In this document: positions 8,104 through 16,475 of the stretch, piece after piece | Position numbering within the stretch: position 1 is the first letter of the stretch | Layout: every line of letters starts with the position of its first letter | From: JBNKFQ01 sp050289385 | GTDB lineage: Bacteria > Pseudomonadota > Gammaproteobacteria > Pseudomonadales > Porticoccaceae | Length of the DNA stretch: 31,740 nt | Assembly: GCA_050289385.1 (NCBI GenBank) | Contig: JBNKFQ010000267.1 | Span: 1-31,740, forward strand | Direction: 5' to 3' | Translations under genes and position numbers: made by a program | Notes under the pieces: model-generated | Databases searched by the model: none | What the model was told of the DNA's origin: nothing | The model's input: the letters and a program-made list of their open reading frames with translations, nothing else

Positions 8104-9324
8104 TTACAGCAATACCAGGCCGGTATGGATCAACAGGGTAGCCAGGCTAACGATAAAGCCGGTCAGCGGCAACCACCGGGGATATCTCGGTCCTTCTCCC
8201 GCAAGATCCGGATTTTGACCCTTGATCTTCCATAACGCAAAATTAACACCGGCAAAAACAAGCAGAATAATACTGCTGGTGACCTTGGCCAAAACCAGCA
8301 ATGGAAAGGTGAGCGCCAATGCCGCGATAACCAGGCTTACAACAACCGTAGCATAGAGCGGTGTTCGGGTTGTCTCATTTACTATCCCCAACCATGACGG
8401 AGCCTGATTACGGCTTGCCATACCATAGGCAACCCGTGACGCCATAACTATTTGCACCAGAGCACCGTTGAGCCCGGTAAGTATGCTAACCAACCACACT
8501 CCCGTACGAGAAAACCATCCCTGCCCCATTGCCAGTTCCGCAACCGGTGTCGCACTGCGAGCAAGTTTCTCGACGGGCACCGATAACACAGCAACGAGTG
8601 AAACAACGATATAAAGCGTTGTAGACAGCCCGATACTGATCAATATCGCCCGCGGCAATGTTCGCCGCACATCTTTGACTTCCTCCGCCATATTGACCAT
8701 GTCTTCGAAGCCGATAAACGCGTAGAAAGCCAGAAAGCTGCCAGCAAATACACCAGACCAGCTTGCGCCATTACTACTTTTACCAGGGTGAAATACCTCT
8801 GGAAAGCGAGCGGGCAGCTCGGCCAGGGAGCCCGCATTGACGCCAAAGACATATAACAACGCTACCACTTCGATTATGGTAATGGCGGCTACAGCTATTA
8901 CCGACTGACCAACCCCCCAAATGGCTGTCACCGCCATTATCAGTATCAGCAGAAGAATGCCCGTGGTTTGATCCAGTGGCAGCCTGTCTTGCAAAAAACC
9001 GACACTGGCCACGGTTAATGTAGCAGCCGACACTACACCGGTTAAAATAACCAGCCAACCCGTCATGGTGGACAGTGAAACGCGCCCAAACCCTTCTCGT
9101 ATATAGTGTGCTTCACCGGCACTGAACGGATAGCGCGACGACAATTCGCCAAAGGAAAAAGCGCTCGACATAGCCAGAATACCAGCCAGCGCCATTGCCA
9201 GTGGTGTCGCCATACCTGCTTCACCCGCAACCTTGCCAAGCAAAGCGTAAAAGCCACCACCGACCATCGTTCCAAGGCCATACAAAACAAGGTTTGGCAA
9301 GTTAACAGAACGCTTGAGTTTCAA
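8104..9324 (-). CDS. APC-superfamily amino acid permease
   Basis: A 406-residue integral membrane protein of the amino acid-polyamine-organocation superfamily. The first helix carries GLGTMVGGGFYALLGKVAG, a form of the unwound substrate-binding GxG helix of LeuT-fold transporters. The FIGFEDMVNMAEEVKDVRRTLPRAI segment at the helix 6-7 loop is typical of this superfamily. About eleven to twelve hydrophobic segments are visible. The start is a TTG at 9324 with CAGGGA five bases upstream; no ATG gives a better N-terminus. The substrate cannot be assigned from the sequence. It is slightly shorter than most 12-helix members, so the last helix may be missing. Confidence 0.85.
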   Translation of the reverse strand: MKLKRSVNLPNLVLYGLGTMVGGGFYALLGKVAGEAGMATPLAMALAGILAMSSAFSFGELSSRYPFSAGEAHYIREGFGRVSLSTMTGWLVILTGVVSAATLTVASVGFLQDRLPLDQTTGILLLILIMAVTAIWGVGQSVIAVAAITIIEVVALLYVFGVNAGSLAELPARFPEVFHPGKSSNGASWSGVFAGSFLAFYAFIGFEDMVNMAEEVKDVRRTLPRAILISIGLSTTLYIVVSLVAVLSVPVEKLARSATPVAELAMGQGWFSRTGVWLVSILTGLNGALVQIVMASRVAYGMASRNQAPSWLGIVNETTRTPLYATVVVSLVIAALALTFPLLVLAKVTSSIILLVFAGVNFALWKIKGQNPDLAGEGPRYPRWLPLTGFIVSLATLLIHTGLVLL

Positions 9325-9404
9325 AACTGTCCCTGAGTATTTGTTGTGCCCACAATATCACACAAAGAGCAATGCCCGGAGTCTTGACGTTCCGTCTTCA
9401 GGCC

Positions 9405-9914
9405 CTAAAACTCTTGTAGCTGGCATTCCGCCAGGCGCACGGTTCTCAAGCCAATTTTATGGCATAAAACCTGTTGCAGGGAGCGATTGTCATCTTCACT
9501 GAGAAAGGCGCCCAGCTCGATGGTGTGTCCTCCACCCACCATCAGGAGCCGCGGCCAATCGGTATAACGCAGCGGGGCTTCAACCACAATTTTTACTCGT
9601 TCCCGATGAATTGCCATACGTGAATGTTGCCGCGCCACGACCACCGTATTGGGGCCAAAAACCAGTAACTGGGAATAACGCAGGCGACGCAGATAAAAGC
9701 GCAGAACAAATACCAGGACGAAAAATTCCAGGGCAATAAAAGGCAGTACCAGCCAGGCGCCAACCAATCCAAATCCGATGCCGACAATCAGGCAAATAAC
9801 GCCAATGCCACAAATAATCGCTAAGTTAGCCTGGTAACTGCATGAGAAATTGGGTGTTAACAATACCCGTCCGCAGTGGCCATCGTTTGTCAGGCGCGTA
9901 CGCACCATACTCAT
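9405..9914 (-). CDS. DUF2244-type small membrane protein
   Basis: A 169-residue protein with two adjacent hydrophobic segments (about 30-50 and 53-72) and a C-terminal domain of about 95 residues. The N-terminal PNFSCSYQANLAI followed by the helices, and the later RVKIVVEAPLRYTDWPRLLM stretch, match what I know of DUF2244 proteins. Their role is unknown; they often occur near respiratory-chain genes, but not here. Two ATG codons, six nt apart, are possible starts and neither has a strong ribosome binding site. It is 83 bp downstream of the ABC permease gene on the same strand and may be the last gene of that operon. Confidence 0.65.
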   Translation of the reverse strand: MSMVRTRLTNDGHCGRVLLTPNFSCSYQANLAIICGIGVICLIVGIGFGLVGAWLVLPFIALEFFVLVFVLRFYLRRLRYSQLLVFGPNTVVVARQHSRMAIHRERVKIVVEAPLRYTDWPRLLMVGGGHTIELGAFLSEDDNRSLQQVLCHKIGLRTVRLAECQLQEF

Positions 9915-9997
9915 ACCCGCATTGGTTCAGGTATATAAAGTGTAGTTCGTACCCTTCCGATCGCCACAAGAATCCATCTGGCCAGAGCCTGCTCCTG

Positions 9998-11176
9998 TCA
10001 GACTTTGGCAAATACCATTTGCGGCCGGTGATACAAACGCGCAGCTATCAGGCAAAGCGCTGCGCCTGCAAGTAATCCAATCGCTGTAGAAATGAGGGCC
10101 CAGGACATATTCAGCGGCTCTCCCCTGATTAAATTATTGATCAGAACACTCTGTGCCAGCAAAGGCACACTGGCCATCCAATCCTGCTCCTTTACCGGGC
10201 TTAAAAACAGCCACATGGAAGGAACCATCGGTATAAACACCATTAAAGACAGATAGGTTTGCGCCTCCCTGAAACCTTTTGAAAAAGCCGCAATAATGGT
10301 TTGCAAACTGCTGGCGATCAGAGCTACTGGCATCAGTAACACAAAACACCATAGGAGTACCGCCGGGGATAAATTAAAACTGATATTCATACTTTCCGCG
10401 GGAATCATCTCTTTGCTGAAGTGAAACGCCACCAATGCCACCACCAGCGTTAATAACGAAAATGTAAAGGTAGCGGCCAGCTTGCCCAGCATAATTTGCC
10501 ATCGAGGTGCCGGGTTAATCAGCAGCGGTTCCAGAGACTGCCGTTCCTTTTCGCCAGCTGTTGTATCAATGGCCAGGTACATCCCACCCACAAAAACTGT
10601 ATACATAATAAAAAACGGCAACATTCCCATGACCAGCGCCCCGCGACTGCCCGGGGTCGACAAATCTACCTGCTTCACGCCAACCGCACGTACAATGCCC
10701 GGGTCAATCCCACGCAAATGCAGGCGCAAGCTGCCGATCTGACCACTGTACCTGTTCAGCAACCGCTCTACCCGCTCATATACCTTTCTGGTCTGGCGCC
10801 GGGACTTGTCTACAATAACCTCTACCATCGCCGGGCGCCCTTCACGCCATTGCTCCGGGTAGGACTCGGGAATACGTATCACCACATCTGCGTCTTTGTC
10901 CAATACAGCCTGCTCAGGGTTGTCCAGAGCAGGTTGAATCTCTACCCCTTCGCGACGCAGAAAATTCACAAGGTTCGGGGCATTTTGTTCACCCACCACA
11001 GGAATCTGCAATAAACTTTCGGCCTTTTCGACCTCTATTTTGGCGACTGTCGAAATCATCACCGCAAACAGAATCGGACCAAACAGGGGGCCAAACACCA
11101 GCGATGACATCACCGCTCTGCGATCACGCAGGTTATCGACAACCTCTTTGACAAAAACCACCCACCAGGCGCTCAT
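9998..11176 (-). CDS. ABC-2 type exporter permease (NatB-like)
   Basis: A 392-residue ABC-2 permease. Transmembrane segment 1 lies near residues 25-43, followed by a large extracytoplasmic domain (about 44-185) and five or six more segments from 180 to 385. The block DTTAGEKERQSLEPLLINP is the characteristic amphipathic loop of NatB/CcmB-like permeases. In the family, NatAB exports Na+, but related pairs export other substrates, so the cargo is uncertain. The ATG overlaps the stop of the ATPase gene by four nt (ATGA, 11173-11176), which indicates translational coupling. Confidence 0.86.
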   Translation of the reverse strand: MSAWWVVFVKEVVDNLRDRRAVMSSLVFGPLFGPILFAVMISTVAKIEVEKAESLLQIPVVGEQNAPNLVNFLRREGVEIQPALDNPEQAVLDKDADVVIRIPESYPEQWREGRPAMVEVIVDKSRRQTRKVYERVERLLNRYSGQIGSLRLHLRGIDPGIVRAVGVKQVDLSTPGSRGALVMGMLPFFIMYTVFVGGMYLAIDTTAGEKERQSLEPLLINPAPRWQIMLGKLAATFTFSLLTLVVALVAFHFSKEMIPAESMNISFNLSPAVLLWCFVLLMPVALIASSLQTIIAAFSKGFREAQTYLSLMVFIPMVPSMWLFLSPVKEQDWMASVPLLAQSVLINNLIRGEPLNMSWALISTAIGLLAGAALCLIAARLYHRPQMVFAKV

Positions 11177-11907
11177 GCCAACAGCCCCTCTTGTGAACCA
11201 ATTAATTTCACGAAGGCCTCTTCAAGAGAGGATTCACCTGCTTGCACCAGTAATTCTTGCGGTGTGCCATTTGCAACCACCTTGCCGTGGGAAATAATAA
11301 CAATGCGATCACAAAGCGCAGCGACCTCCTGCATGATATGACTGGAAAAAATCACGCAATGCCCGGCGTCTTTCATACGTAAAATAAACTTGCGCAGTGA
11401 TCTTGTACTCATTACATCCAGACCATTACTGGGCTCATCCAGCAATATATTTTTGGGTTCATGAATCAGGGCACGGGCAATGGCGACCTTTACTCTCTGT
11501 CCCTGGGAAAATCCGCCGCTACGACGGTCGATAAATTCTGCCATATCCAGCGACTGCACCAGGCTCGACAAACGCTGGTCGGCAAGGGATTTGTCCAGAC
11601 CGTGCAAACGGGCAAAATAAAGAATATTTTCGCGGGCGGTGAGGCGTTGATACAAACCTTTTGAATCGGGTACTACACCCAGCGAGCGACGCACCGTGGT
11701 CGGGTGGTCAAGGGGGTTGCTACCATCAACAGAAATAGTACCGCTGTCTGGAGCAAGCAAGGTGTACAGCATGCGCAGGGTTGTGGTCTTTCCAGCCCCA
11801 TTGGGGCCAAGCAAGCCGGTAATTTCACCATCACGCGCCGTGAAAGTAACGCCCTGAACAGCTTTTATATCGCCAAATGATTTGTATAAATCCGTTACGT
11901 TAATCAA
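11173..11907 (-). CDS. ABC transporter ATP-binding protein (NatA-like)
   Basis: A 244-residue ATPase subunit: Walker A GPNGAGKT (34-41), a degenerate ABC signature GGFSQGQR (131-138), Walker B ILLDEPS (154-160) and switch histidine H190 in SSH. It pairs with the NatB-like permease downstream. The start is a TTG at 11907 that overlaps the hydrolase stop as TTGA, so hydrolase, ATPase and permease form one chain of four-nt overlaps. The signature reads FSQGQ rather than LSGGQ, a variation seen in NatA-like ATPases. Confidence 0.92.
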   Translation of the reverse strand: MINVTDLYKSFGDIKAVQGVTFTARDGEITGLLGPNGAGKTTTLRMLYTLLAPDSGTISVDGSNPLDHPTTVRRSLGVVPDSKGLYQRLTARENILYFARLHGLDKSLADQRLSSLVQSLDMAEFIDRRSGGFSQGQRVKVAIARALIHEPKNILLDEPSNGLDVMSTRSLRKFILRMKDAGHCVIFSSHIMQEVAALCDRIVIISHGKVVANGTPQELLVQAGESSLEEAFVKLIGSQEGLLA

Positions 11908-13376
11908 GGTTCCGGTCCGAGCAGTGTGGTGAAAAATGGTGTGTCGCCCATCTTGTCAAGGCAAGATGTATCCAGATTTTCGGTAGTGCCGCGGTCAAAA
12001 AACTGGCTGATAATGGTGGGCACGCAACCACGGGTGGCAACACTGTGTCCCTGACCTTTAACGGTCAAATGCAAACCGTTGGCAAATTGCTGCAAGGCAC
12101 GCTCCCCATACTCCGGAGGTGTAACCGGATCATACTCTCCCGACAACAACAATACTGGCAAATCGCTGGAGTACGGCTTGTGGAAGTCGTCCGGTGCATC
12201 TCCGCGCGGCCACACAGAACACTGTTCGCGTGAATCTTCGATCATTGAGCTACCCATCAGCGTATTATCCAGCTCCGGGTCAGAGCTAAAGTGTGGCACG
12301 TCCTCTGCACACACTACAGACAACTCCATACCTCGACTCACCGATGCGGAAAGTGATTCCATGATGCGCAGGGCCTGCCCGGCCAGTCGATCCAGGTTAC
12401 CCTGCGTCGCTGCCTCGTGCAGCATCAATGGCAGCAGCGCCTGGGTTTCCGGGCTGTATGTCAGCAAGCGAACCACCAGCGCCAGCATATCCCGGGTTAC
12501 CGTAACATCTACCTTTTTACCGTCACGGGTTCCGGGTATGTTGACCGTAACCGGTTTTTGTTTGGCCTGTTTGATGAGTGTTTGCAAGTTGGCGGCCAGA
12601 TTCGGGAAGTGATTATTGCACTGCTCATCCTGACGACAACGGGCAAACAGATTGTGCAGCGTCTGGTCAAGCTTAATGGCGTGCTCACTACCCAGCACCA
12701 GGTCTTGTGGCACAACACCATCCAGCACAATGGAGCGCACAGTATCGGGAAAGTTTCGCAAATAGACTTGAGCCGCTCGAGTGCCGTATGACACTCCGAT
12801 GACATTGATCTTGTCGTAACCCATAGCCTGGCGAACTTTGTCAAAATCGCTCACGGCAATGGTGGTGGTGTAAAAACGCGGATCACCGTCAAGAGCCTCC
12901 AGACAATCGCGGGCAGAGGCTCGAAGTTGTTCAAAATCGATATCCTGACTGTCAAGAGATTCGTCGGCCTCGCAATTAAGCGGATTCGATTCACCGGTGC
13001 CCCGCTGGTCTATCAGAACAATGTCGCGATGGCGTCGCAAGGGTTCCAGACTCGCTGACATTATCGGGTAGGCATCTACCGCAGATTGCCCCGGCCCACC
13101 AGCAAAAAAGAACACCGGGTCTGGTGCCGGAGAATCACTGCGAGCTCTCATAACCGCTACGCGCAGTTCTATTTTTCGACCCTCACTCTGTGAGGGGTTT
13201 TCCAAAACGGCGTACGTACCACAGGATGCTTTTAGGCCACCGGGAAAACCGGGAGGTGACAAAGTACAGGGGTGGAAAGAAACATCAGCTCCCAACGGCG
13301 CTGAAACTAACAAGGCGATAATGAATGACAAGCGAAACAGGTGCTTTTTATTGACTGTTCCAGTCGTCGGCGACAT
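11904..13376 (-). CDS. Secreted alpha/beta hydrolase (TAP/proline iminopeptidase-like, S33)
   Basis: A 490-residue protein with an N-terminal export signal (basic KKHLFR, hydrophobic LSFIIALLVSAPLGA, likely cleaved near residue 30). The hydrolase fold has an oxyanion HGG-equivalent FAGGPGQ (91-97), DQRGTGES (123-130), nucleophile S196 in GVSYG, acid D416 in SGEYDPVTPP and H444 in GQGHS. The last third matches the TAP-like C-terminal domain of tripeptidyl aminopeptidases. A periplasmic or secreted peptidase removing N-terminal residues is expected. It is the first gene of an operon with the NatAB-like exporter; whether the exporter handles its product is unknown. Six or more cysteines could form disulfides outside the cytoplasm. 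Confidence 0.85.
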   Translation of the reverse strand: MSPTTGTVNKKHLFRLSFIIALLVSAPLGADVSFHPCTLSPPGFPGGLKASCGTYAVLENPSQSEGRKIELRVAVMRARSDSPAPDPVFFFAGGPGQSAVDAYPIMSASLEPLRRHRDIVLIDQRGTGESNPLNCEADESLDSQDIDFEQLRASARDCLEALDGDPRFYTTTIAVSDFDKVRQAMGYDKINVIGVSYGTRAAQVYLRNFPDTVRSIVLDGVVPQDLVLGSEHAIKLDQTLHNLFARCRQDEQCNNHFPNLAANLQTLIKQAKQKPVTVNIPGTRDGKKVDVTVTRDMLALVVRLLTYSPETQALLPLMLHEAATQGNLDRLAGQALRIMESLSASVSRGMELSVVCAEDVPHFSSDPELDNTLMGSSMIEDSREQCSVWPRGDAPDDFHKPYSSDLPVLLLSGEYDPVTPPEYGERALQQFANGLHLTVKGQGHSVATRGCVPTIISQFFDRGTTENLDTSCLDKMGDTPFFTTLLGPEP

Positions 13377-13446
13377 ATGCTGTATCTACCCTGATTTTTT
13401 ATCTTCATACTATAGTCCCGACACCAGTATCGCAAGCGTTATACCT

Positions 13447-13468
13447 GATAACCAGTACTACTGGTATC
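13447..13468. promoter_or_regulatory. Operator-like palindrome in the hydrolase/dipeptidase divergent spacer
   Basis: ACCAG and CTGGT (13451-13455, 13461-13465) are inverted around TACTA; with one extra base the symmetry extends to GATA and ATC on the outside. The spacer (13377-13531, 155 bp) separates two divergent genes, so a shared operator is possible. No known regulator site is recognised. Confidence 0.25.
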
Positions 13469-13531
13469 AATGAAAATAATCTGATAGCTTTCGCCATATT
13501 CTGCACGCTTACCCAACAGAGAGGCCTTTTT

Positions 13532-14713
13532 ATGAGCAGGAAAAGCATAAGCGGGAAAAACGAACTTTCAAGACGTCATTTTTTGAATCGCAGTGCAAGT
13601 GCTGTTACAGCAGCCATTGCGTTTCCCATGGTCAATTTGGGCAGTTTTCAGGTTTTTGCTGCATCAGACAGAAAGTATTCACAGCGAGCTGTTGAGTTGA
13701 TCCAGCAGTCTCAGGTTATTGATATGTTGTCGTTGATACGCCCCCTGGACACACTGTATATTACCTCCCCGACAGAAGACAAGTTTGCTCTGTCTGACGA
13801 GCACTTGAGCAAACTCAAAAGCAGTGGCGTCAATATCTTTCATCCGGCAGTGGGACTTGGGCGCAGCAAGGAAGAAGCGCTTCAATTTATTGGCGGCTGG
13901 AATTCATTTGTGTCCCAATACCATGAACATTTTGTTCGGGTAGACTCCGTCTCCGATATGGAAAAGCTGAAAAAGTCAGACAAAATGGGGATCATTTTTG
14001 GTGTTCAAAATTCGGAGCATTTCCGCTCTCCTGACGATGTCAATTTGTTTTACAACCTCGGGCAGCGCGTCTCGCAACTGACATACAACACCCGCAACCT
14101 GATTGGCACAGGTTCTACTGACCGTGCAGATGGGGGCCTGAGTGATTTTGGTGTGGCAATCATCGAACGCATGAATCAGGTGGGAATGGCTGTAGATGTA
14201 TCTCACTGCGGAGACAAGACCACGCTTGATGCTTTTGATGCTTCCCAAAAACCGGTGCTGATCACCCATTCCAACAGTCGCGTACTGGCGGGTGGACACC
14301 CTCGCTGCAAACCGGATGAAGCTTTTCAGAAAATGGCCAGAAATGGTGGTGTGGTTGGAATAACCGGTGTTCGCCAGTTTGTTCGAGATAAAGAACCAAC
14401 GGATATCGAACATATGCTGGATCACTTTGATCATATCAGCAAGTTGGTGGGTGTAGAGTACGTCGGCATTGGTTCCGATATGGATCCCGACGGGTACGAC
14501 GGCATGACGCCTGAAAACAAGGCCACACTCAAAAACGGTTACAAGGCCAGTTATGCTTTTCGCGATAAATTTGATACCGACGGATTTGACCACCCTCAAA
14601 AATTCTACGACCTGGTTGAAGGCCTGATCCGTCGTCGTTATAGCAATGCAGATATTAGCGGTATTCTTGGCGGCAATTTTGCCCGGGTACTGTCGGAAAT
14701 ATTTAAGGCGTAA
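13532..14713 (+). CDS. Tat-exported M19 (membrane dipeptidase) family protein with altered metal site
   Basis: A 393-residue protein with a twin-arginine signal (SRRHFLNR at 13-20, then a hydrophobic AVTAAIAFPMV stretch) and a peptidase M19/renal dipeptidase fold. Family members are periplasmic or surface zinc dipeptidases. The second half of the metal site is present: H225 in DVSHCG, H246 in ITHSNSR and D316 in IGSDMD. The first half is not. The usual HxD after the first strand (VIDxHxD) reads VIDMLSL, so both ligands are hydrophobic (L66, L68). The bridging glutamate of the GxEG block is Q159 in FGVQNSEH. I recall similar sequences in other proteobacteria, so this is probably a distinct subfamily. 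Dipeptidase activity is therefore doubtful. Confidence 0.85.
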   Translation: MSRKSISGKNELSRRHFLNRSASAVTAAIAFPMVNLGSFQVFAASDRKYSQRAVELIQQSQVIDMLSLIRPLDTLYITSPTEDKFALSDEHLSKLKSSGVNIFHPAVGLGRSKEEALQFIGGWNSFVSQYHEHFVRVDSVSDMEKLKKSDKMGIIFGVQNSEHFRSPDDVNLFYNLGQRVSQLTYNTRNLIGTGSTDRADGGLSDFGVAIIERMNQVGMAVDVSHCGDKTTLDAFDASQKPVLITHSNSRVLAGGHPRCKPDEAFQKMARNGGVVGITGVRQFVRDKEPTDIEHMLDHFDHISKLVGVEYVGIGSDMDPDGYDGMTPENKATLKNGYKASYAFRDKFDTDGFDHPQKFYDLVEGLIRRRYSNADISGILGGNFARVLSEIFKA

Positions 14714-14715
14714 AA

Positions 14716-14839
14716 AGTTGGAAGTTGGAAGTTGGAAGTTGGAAGGATAAGCAAAAACAAGCGTTTGATTTAACGCAAGGCCGAGTGCAGTAACCGTTCA
14801 AATGTTTGGCTTGCGACGTCCAACTTCTGACTTTCGACT
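14716..14839. repeat. Inverted heptad array (copy A)
   Basis: Four exact tandem copies of AGTTGGA (14716-14743) are followed by a core of 75 nt and then three heptads in reverse-complement sense: TCCAACT, TCTGACT, TTCGACT (14819-14839), the last two diverged. The core includes GGCCGAGTGCAG. It starts three nt after the dipeptidase stop codon. The rest of the 14714-15027 gap holds a weak hairpin and the promoter of the next gene. Confidence 0.75.
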
Positions 14840-14894
14840 CGTTTCACCTCAAAAACACCTCGAAAATCATAAAAAACCGCGCCAAATTGTCATT

Positions 14895-14916
14895 AAAGGG
14901 CTAAAAACCCCTTTTT
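14895..14916 (+). terminator. Weak hairpin followed by T-tract
   Basis: AAAGGG (14895-14900) pairs with CCCTTT (14909-14914), and T's run to 14916. It would end transcription from the dipeptidase gene. The stem is only six bp with three A-T pairs, so efficiency is doubtful. Confidence 0.35.
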
Positions 14917-14969
14917 ATAATTATGTGGATTGTCTACAATCCGCGCTCCCTGCGATGGTGCCAAGTCCG

Positions 14970-14998
14970 TTGACATGAAGTTTGGCTCCTCACATAGT
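14970..14998 (+). promoter_or_regulatory. Sigma70-type promoter for the AT-hook protein gene
   Basis: A consensus -35 TTGACA (14970-14975), a 17-nt spacer and a -10 CATAGT (14993-14998, four of six) predict a start near 15005 and a leader of about 23 nt. A palindrome GGATTG-TCTA-CAATCC at 14927-14942 lies upstream of the -35 and could bind a regulator. A second TATAAT at 14916-14921 has no good -35. Confidence 0.55.
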
Positions 14999-15027
14999 TT
15001 TTTATAAATACCAATGGAGAAAACTGT

Positions 15028-16197
15028 ATGGCCCGTGTTGCTAAAAAGGCTGCTAAAAAAGTTGCCAAAAAAAGCGTTGCAACGTCCAGTGAAACAATTA
15101 ATCCGGCACTTAAAAAGGCTGGAACCGCTCTCACCAAATCTCTGAATGCCCTGGAGCTTCAAACTGCGCGAGTGGAGAAAGCGCGCAACAAAATTGTCAT
15201 CGCAAAAGACAATATTGCCAAAAAAGCGACACCAGCCAGAAAAACCGCTCTTGCCAATGCCCGAGCTGCCCTGAAAAAGCAGAGTGAGAATCTGTCCCAG
15301 GCAAAGGCAGCAGTAAACGCTGCCAAAGTCGACGTTAAAATAGCGAAGGCCGAGGCAGCTGTAGAAAGCGTAAAAGCCCGCGGTAACGCAAAAGTTGCCG
15401 AGCTGGAAAAATCGCTTGCCATTAAAGCCAAAGCCGACCTGGATGCGGCGCTCGCCAAATTCACTGAAAATTGGCTCAAGGCTCGCAATAAGGTAGACCA
15501 AAAACAACTGAAATCTGCCGAAAAATCAGGCAAGGCCAGTGTTAAATCAGCCGAAAAGCAAGCAGAAGCCGCCCTGAAAAAGATAGCGAAAAAGGCTTCT
15601 GGCAAAGCAGCGACAAAAGCAGCGGCACCCAAAGCTACTACCAAAACTACAGCAAAACGTGGCCGTCCTGCCAAAGCCGTCACTCCCGACGTAGCAGACA
15701 AGCCTAAAGCCAAACGCGGTCGCCCTGCCAAAGTTACTGCTACGGCAGAAGCACCAAAAGCCAAGCGAGGTCGTCCTGCCAAAGCTGCTACTGCGGCTGA
15801 AGCCCCGAAAGCAAAGCGCGGTCGTCCGGCTAAAGTTGCCACCACGGAAGCGGCCAGCAAGCCCAAGGCCAAACGTGGCCGTCCTGCCAAAGCCGCTACC
15901 GCAGCTGAAGCACCGAAAGCAAAGCGCGGTCGCCCGGCCAAAGTTGCTACCCCGGAAACGGCAAGCAAACCCAAAGCCAAACGTGGTCGTCCTGCCAAAG
16001 CCGCTACGACAGCTGAAGCACCGAAAGCAAAGCGCGGTCGCCCAGCTAAAGCTGCCACCTCGGAAACGGCCAGCAAGCCTAAGGCCAAACGCGGTCGTCC
16101 TGCCAAAGCAGTTGCCGCTCCGGCAAAGCCTGAAGCCCCGACCCAGATTGAAGCTTCGCTGAATGCTCCGGAACAAACTGCAGCCGCTGTGGCATAA
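15028..16197 (+). CDS. Histone H1/AlgP-like DNA-binding protein with nine AT-hooks
   Basis: A 389-residue, Lys/Ala-rich, highly basic protein. Residues 1-190 are predicted to be a long helical or coiled-coil region. From 205 to 365 it carries nine copies of KRGRPAK, the AT-hook that binds the minor groove of AT-rich DNA, with RGRP at 211, 230, 247, 264, 283, 300, 319, 336 and 355. The last 25 residues are non-basic. It resembles Pseudomonas AlgP/AlgR3 and other bacterial H1-like proteins in composition, though AlgP uses KPAA repeats. A nucleoid-organising or regulatory role is likely. ATG 15028 has GGAG nine bases upstream. It is followed by a strong terminator and is a single-gene unit. Confidence 0.85.
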   Translation: MARVAKKAAKKVAKKSVATSSETINPALKKAGTALTKSLNALELQTARVEKARNKIVIAKDNIAKKATPARKTALANARAALKKQSENLSQAKAAVNAAKVDVKIAKAEAAVESVKARGNAKVAELEKSLAIKAKADLDAALAKFTENWLKARNKVDQKQLKSAEKSGKASVKSAEKQAEAALKKIAKKASGKAATKAAAPKATTKTTAKRGRPAKAVTPDVADKPKAKRGRPAKVTATAEAPKAKRGRPAKAATAAEAPKAKRGRPAKVATTEAASKPKAKRGRPAKAATAAEAPKAKRGRPAKVATPETASKPKAKRGRPAKAATTAEAPKAKRGRPAKAATSETASKPKAKRGRPAKAVAAPAKPEAPTQIEASLNAPEQTAAAVA

Positions 16198-16214
16198 GGT
16201 AATTGCCTGACGGA

Positions 16215-16249
16215 AAAGGGGGAAGCCTTTCAGCAAGGCTTCCCCCTTT
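16215..16249 (+). terminator. Rho-independent terminator of the AT-hook gene
   Basis: A perfect 15-bp stem (16215-16229 with 16235-16249, GGGGGAAGCC core) closes a five-base TCAGC loop and is followed by a U-rich ATTCTTTC. It lies 18 nt after the stop codon. The remaining gap to 16475 shows no gene or clear signal. Confidence 0.88.
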
Positions 16250-16475
16250 ATTCTTTCAGGCAAAAATTGAAGATTTGTGTTTAGGCCTCATAACAACTGC
16301 TTACAAGCCTATACCGAACCCCTGGAAATACTTTCCCGTAATCCTGGCCGCCGCAGCTACAATACCGGAGTGCGCCCCCCGAAAATCGAACTGATTTGTT
16401 ATGGCCAATAAAGCGGTTCATCGGACGGCGGTGTGATCTCGGAGCAGAAACTTTGCGAAAGATCGCGTTTATTCT

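Noticed and set aside
14716..14743. CRISPR array from tandem AGTTGGA repeats
   Set aside because: The unit is seven bases with no spacers, and a complementary array follows; no cas gene is present.
15159..16263. Long minus-strand open frames across the AT-hook gene (up to 315 codons)
   Set aside because: They mirror the repeats of a Lys/Ala-rich, stop-poor gene. The plus-strand protein has clear AT-hooks, a promoter, a ribosome binding site and a terminator.
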